This document shows, one piece after another, positions 6,128 through 8,137 of a DNA stretch of 8,137 nucleotides; within the stretch, counting starts at the first letter, position 1; each line of letters starts with the position of its first letter. The position numbers were made by a program, and so were the translations under genes. The notes under the pieces were generated by a model. It was not told the DNA's origin. It searched no databases and saw only the letters and a list, made by a program, of their open reading frames with translations. The stretch lies in NCBI GenBank assembly GCA_011391345.1, contig JAABQR010000136.1, positions 1 through 8,137 of the forward strand, written 5' to 3'. This stretch comes from Methanobacteriota archaeon. GTDB taxonomy: Archaea; Thermoplasmatota; Thermoplasmata; UBA10834.

Positions 6128-6721
6128 TTACCCGGTCCTGCGGGCCCAGATAGTCTCCTTGTCCCTGAGCTCAGAGGCTAGGCCCCCTCTCCGCCCCATC
6201 TCCTTGCTGGAGACGCACAGGGGCACTATCGTCACGTTCGTCCTCGACCTGACCGCTTCGGCGACCCCCACGGCAGCGGCCTTCGCCTCCTCCTCGGACG
6301 CTCTCTCGTCGTACACGACGGCCACGTCGACCTCCTCCCCTGGTCTGTGCTCTCCCCTCCCGACCGTGCCGAACAGCCTGCATTCGGACAGCCAAGCCTG
6401 TTCCGACAGGGTCTCTGCGAAGGCCTTCGCCGCAGCCCTCTGGGGGTCGGTGTCCGGGATGGTCTTGAGTGTCCTCAGCTTCCCAGGGTCGTCCGTGATC
6501 GACACAGCCACCGAGTTGCCTATCTTGCGCGTGTCGAGCAGGCCCGTCTTCTTCAGCTCCCTGACGGCCCTCCAGGTCGTCATCACGGGCACTTGCGAGG
6601 CCCGCGCGAGTTCATTGATGGTGAACTCCCTGTCGTGATAGGCCTTCAGAGTCCTGAGTATCTCTATCCTTCCGGACTTGGCCAGTATGCTTATGAGTTC
6701 CCTTGAGAGCATGTGAATCAT
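6128..6721 (-). CDS. Winged-helix DNA-binding protein fused to a degenerate MNT-type nucleotidyltransferase domain
   Basis: A 197-residue fusion. Residues about 8-78 form a winged helix: FTINELARASQVPVMTTWRA contains the helix-turn-helix, and the wing is LDTRKIGNSVAVSI. Residues about 95-175 resemble a minimal nucleotidyltransferase: RLFGTVGRG (115-123) matches the Gly-Ser/Arg-Gly motif, but the catalytic Asp-x-Asp reads Glu130-Val131-Asp132 and the expected third acid in NVTIVPL is absent. Activity is therefore doubtful, and the domain may only bind a nucleotide or a partner. Such fusions are common in archaea and are related to the toxin-antitoxin MNT proteins, but no HEPN-type partner is next to it here. 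The promoter region carries paired palindromes over 6720-6755, which suggests autoregulation. The start is ATG 6721; ATG 6712 (residue 4) is also possible. The S66 gene lies 98 bases upstream on the same strand. Confidence 0.85.
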   Translation of the reverse strand: MIHMLSRELISILAKSGRIEILRTLKAYHDREFTINELARASQVPVMTTWRAVRELKKTGLLDTRKIGNSVAVSITDDPGKLRTLKTIPDTDPQRAAAKAFAETLSEQAWLSECRLFGTVGRGEHRPGEEVDVAVVYDERASEEEAKAAAVGVAEAVRSRTNVTIVPLCVSSKEMGRRGGLASELRDKETIWARRTG

Positions 6722-6735
6722 ACCATGTGTGATAT
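6720..6735. promoter_or_regulatory. Operator-like palindrome 1 (overlaps the start codon)
   Basis: ATACCATGTGTGATAT is ATACC-N6-GATAT, a near-perfect 16-bp dyad with one mismatch in the outer arms. It covers the start codon of the winged-helix gene and its probable transcription start near 6731. It is the downstream member of a matched pair. Confidence 0.6.
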
Positions 6736-6739
6736 AGAT

Positions 6740-6755
6740 ATACCGTGGATGGTAT
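6740..6755. promoter_or_regulatory. Operator-like palindrome 2 (between TATA box and transcript start)
   Basis: ATACCGTGGATGGTAT is ATACC-N6-GGTAT with perfect 5-bp outer arms, extendable by one further pair (6739/6756). It lies exactly 20 bp from palindrome 1, two helical turns, so two dimers would bind the same DNA face. Its edge overlaps the TATA box. Binding by the winged-helix protein encoded just downstream is the simplest explanation (inference). Confidence 0.65.
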
Positions 6756-6761
6756 AAAATG
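6754..6761 (-). promoter_or_regulatory. TATA box of the winged-helix/nucleotidyltransferase gene
   Basis: The minus strand reads CATTTTATACC around here, with TTTTATA at 6754-6760. Initiation about 26 bases downstream would be near 6731, leaving a leader of about 10 bases to ATG 6721. Overlap with palindrome 2 would let a bound repressor block TBP. Confidence 0.6.
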
Positions 6762-6819
6762 ACGATGCATAAGCATAGCCAGTGCTGTTTGGAAATGAGG
6801 CATAAGTCCCCTCAAAGGG

Positions 6820-7776
6820 TCATTCGACGATTGGTTCCAGGACCGTGATCTCCCTCTCGGTCGCGTCGACCGCCACCTTGGCGTTCAGCGGCAAGAGCCC
6901 GTTGTACATGCCGTGGCCCGCGCAGAGCCCCCAGACGGCTGGCCTCCCGGCCCCTCCGACCCTTTCTCTGACTATCTCCTCGACGCTGGGACAGGGCCCT
7001 TCGGGCTTGAGCGTGTCCGATATCTCGCCCATGAGGACGGCCCTGGATTGTTCCAGCTTCTTGCACAGGCGCAGCTGGGTGAGGTGGAACTCGATGTAGT
7101 AGTATGTCTCCTTGACCTCCTCGACCAGGAGCACCTTGTCCTTCGTGTCGAGCTCGTACCTGCTGCCCAGGGTGCCAGTCATGAGTGTCAAGTTGCCTCC
7201 GCACAGCCTGCCGGTCGCCTTGCCGTCGTTGATGGTCATGAGCATCATGCCGCCAGGCGGGTTCGACACCTCGTGAAGTTCCTCCTGGCCCATCAGCAGG
7301 CGCACGGCCCTCTTCAGGTCCTCGGACTGGGTCTTGATGAACTCCTCGCCCTTTGAGGGGTCTACGTCCACCAGGGGTCCGTGGAACGTGACCATGCCGC
7401 AGAGCTGGTTCAGGGCGATGTGATACCCCGTGATGTCGCTGAAACCCATGAACGGCTTCGGATGATCCTTGATCATATCGAAGTCCAGGAGGTCCAAGAT
7501 CCTCATCGAGCCGTAGCCGCCGGTCGCACACAACACCCCGTCGACAGTATCGTCCTCGAAAGCCCAGTTGAAGTCGTCCGCCCTGGCCTTGTCCGTCGCG
7601 GCCAGCGTGCCGACTGTCATGAGCTTCCTCGTCGTGTCACCCAGTTCGACCCTGAGGCCGGATTTCTTCAGGATCTCGATGCCGATCTTGATCCCGACAT
7701 GGTCGGGGTTGCTCGACGGCGATATCACTGCGACTTTCGAGTTCTTTTTCAGCTTCGGTGGTCTCTGGACCTTCAA
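6820..7776 (-). CDS. S66 family serine peptidase (LD-carboxypeptidase / MccF-like)
   Basis: A 318-residue serine peptidase of family S66, whose members are murein LD-carboxypeptidases (LdcA) or MccF proteins that inactivate microcin-C-like peptide-nucleotides. Numbered from the TTG start, the triad is Ser113 in MGFSDITGYH, Glu219 in LLVEEVKE and His288 in LCAGHGMYNG, close in position to the Ser-Glu-His triad of bacterial LdcA. The N-terminal strand KVAVISPSS and ATGGYGSMRILDLLDF are also family hallmarks. There is no signal peptide, as usual for this family. I chose TTG 7776: a GGGGGG ribosome-site-like run lies 8 bases upstream, a TATA box at 7812-7820 predicts transcription start near 7789, and the protein then begins just before the first S66 strand. 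The open frame continuing to 8133 overlaps the polymerase gene antisense and has no S66 homology. The substrate is unknown in a murein-free cell. Confidence 0.9.
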   Translation of the reverse strand: MKVQRPPKLKKNSKVAVISPSSNPDHVGIKIGIEILKKSGLRVELGDTTRKLMTVGTLAATDKARADDFNWAFEDDTVDGVLCATGGYGSMRILDLLDFDMIKDHPKPFMGFSDITGYHIALNQLCGMVTFHGPLVDVDPSKGEEFIKTQSEDLKRAVRLLMGQEELHEVSNPPGGMMLMTINDGKATGRLCGGNLTLMTGTLGSRYELDTKDKVLLVEEVKETYYYIEFHLTQLRLCKKLEQSRAVLMGEISDTLKPEGPCPSVEEIVRERVGGAGRPAVWGLCAGHGMYNGLLPLNAKVAVDATEREITVLEPIVE

Positions 7777-7811
7777 ATCGAAGTCCCCCCTGCGCCCTGA
7801 TTGGCGAACCG

Positions 7812-7820
7812 GGATAAAAG
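7812..7820 (-). promoter_or_regulatory. TATA box of the S66 peptidase gene
   Basis: The minus strand reads CTTTTATCC, the same type as the kinase and HAD boxes. It predicts initiation near 7789, about 13 bases before TTG 7776. It shares a 120-base divergent promoter region with the polymerase gene. Confidence 0.6.
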
Positions 7821-7849
7821 ACCCCCGTGCGCGTGACCGTCCTAGCAAC

Positions 7850-7857
7850 CTATATTC
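7850..7857 (+). promoter_or_regulatory. TATA box of the family X polymerase gene
   Basis: CTATATTC in the divergent gap predicts initiation near 7879. It is followed by GGAGG at 7887-7891, 5 bases before ATG 7897, the clearest Shine-Dalgarno site in the window. Confidence 0.55.
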
Positions 7858-7896
7858 GGTGGCTGGGGGATTGGGAGCCGGTCGCGGGAGGAACTG

Positions 7897-8137
7897 ATGG
7901 ACAACAGCGAAGTCGCCGCTGTATTGTACGAGATCGCAGACCTGCTGGAGCTCCAGGGGACCGCCTTCAAACCCCAGGCTTACAGGAGGGCGGCTAGGAA
8001 CATCGAGCAGCTCGACATGCCGCTGTCCCAGGTCGTGGCCGACGGGAAGCTGGATGGCATACCTGGTGTGGGAGAGGCGCTGTCGAAGAAGATAGAGGAG
8101 CTCATGGAGACGGGCGAGATCGGCTACCTCCACAAGC
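7897..8137 (+). CDS. polX: DNA polymerase family X (PolX), N-terminal part; continues beyond window
   Basis: Eighty codons are visible before the window ends. The protein starts MDNSEVAAVLYEIADLLE, followed by FKPQAYRRAARNIEQL (about 24-39), the typical 8-kDa-like lyase region of archaeal/bacterial PolX, and then LDGIPGVGEALSKKIEELME (about 52-71), a helix-hairpin-helix that binds DNA. In full-length family members a nucleotidyltransferase palm and a C-terminal PHP exonuclease domain follow; whether they are present here cannot be seen. The role in the family is gap filling in base-excision repair. The start is supported by GGAGG 5 bases upstream and a TATA box at 7850-7857. The gene is divergent from the S66 peptidase gene. 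Confidence 0.92.
   Translation, partial: MDNSEVAAVLYEIADLLELQGTAFKPQAYRRAARNIEQLDMPLSQVVADGKLDGIPGVGEALSKKIEELMETGEIGYLHK

Noticed and set aside
6812..7531. A 239-codon minus-strand frame
   Set aside because: It is a shifted frame within the S66 peptidase gene, with low-complexity Gly/Arg-rich translation and no motifs.
7777..8133. N-terminal extension of the S66 peptidase by 119 residues
   Set aside because: The extension is antisense to the polymerase coding region and crosses the promoter region of both genes; S66 homology begins only after 7776.
1..8137. CRISPR arrays, insertion sequences or integrases
   Set aside because: No regularly spaced long repeats, transposase-like frames or long terminal inverted repeats are seen on reading the window; long-range repeats were not computed.

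Overview
The window looks like a GC-rich euryarchaeal chromosome, most likely in or near Thermoplasmatota (inference; no rRNA is present to prove it). The evidence is archaeal TATA boxes of the CTTTTATC/TTATATAA type about 25 bases before likely transcript starts, very short leaders, many AGG/AGA arginine and ATA isoleucine codons, and archaea-typical families: a DUF835 protein, a histidine kinase with an HDINN phosphorylation box, and a winged-helix/nucleotidyltransferase fusion. I see no tRNA, rRNA, IS element, integrase or CRISPR array.

Layout. 2-475 (+) is the C-terminal part of a membrane-anchored surface protein. It converges on a large PAS-GAF-GAF histidine kinase (559-2658, -). Divergent from the kinase are an 88-residue protein built from two copies of a four-cysteine unit (2888-3154, +) and a DUF835 protein with its own strong promoter (3255-3830, +). 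A HAD phosphatase (3884-4609, -) converges on the DUF835 gene. A non-coding stretch of about 360 bases (4610-4972) precedes a class-A-beta-lactamase-like serine hydrolase (4973-6043, +). Then come a winged-helix/MNT-type nucleotidyltransferase protein (6128-6721, -) and an S66 LD-carboxypeptidase/MccF-like peptidase (6820-7776, -). The window ends inside the start of a family X DNA polymerase (7897 onward, +), divergent from the peptidase.

How the parts may work together. The left half (kinase, Cys-repeat protein, DUF835 protein) looks like a sensory or signalling neighbourhood. The right half has two enzymes of families that elsewhere act on peptidoglycan-like substrates or peptide antibiotics (beta-lactamase fold and S66), on either side of a small regulator. 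Archaea lack murein, so these two may be for defence, detoxification or scavenging. The clearest regulatory structure is a pair of 16-bp palindromes, ATACC-N6-G(A/G)TAT, exactly 20 bp apart over the promoter and start of the winged-helix gene, which suggests autoregulation by its own product. No complete, clearly new multi-gene system is evident. The best leads are this operator pair with its catalytically degraded nucleotidyltransferase, the duplicated cysteine protein, and the unusual beta-lactamase-like enzyme.
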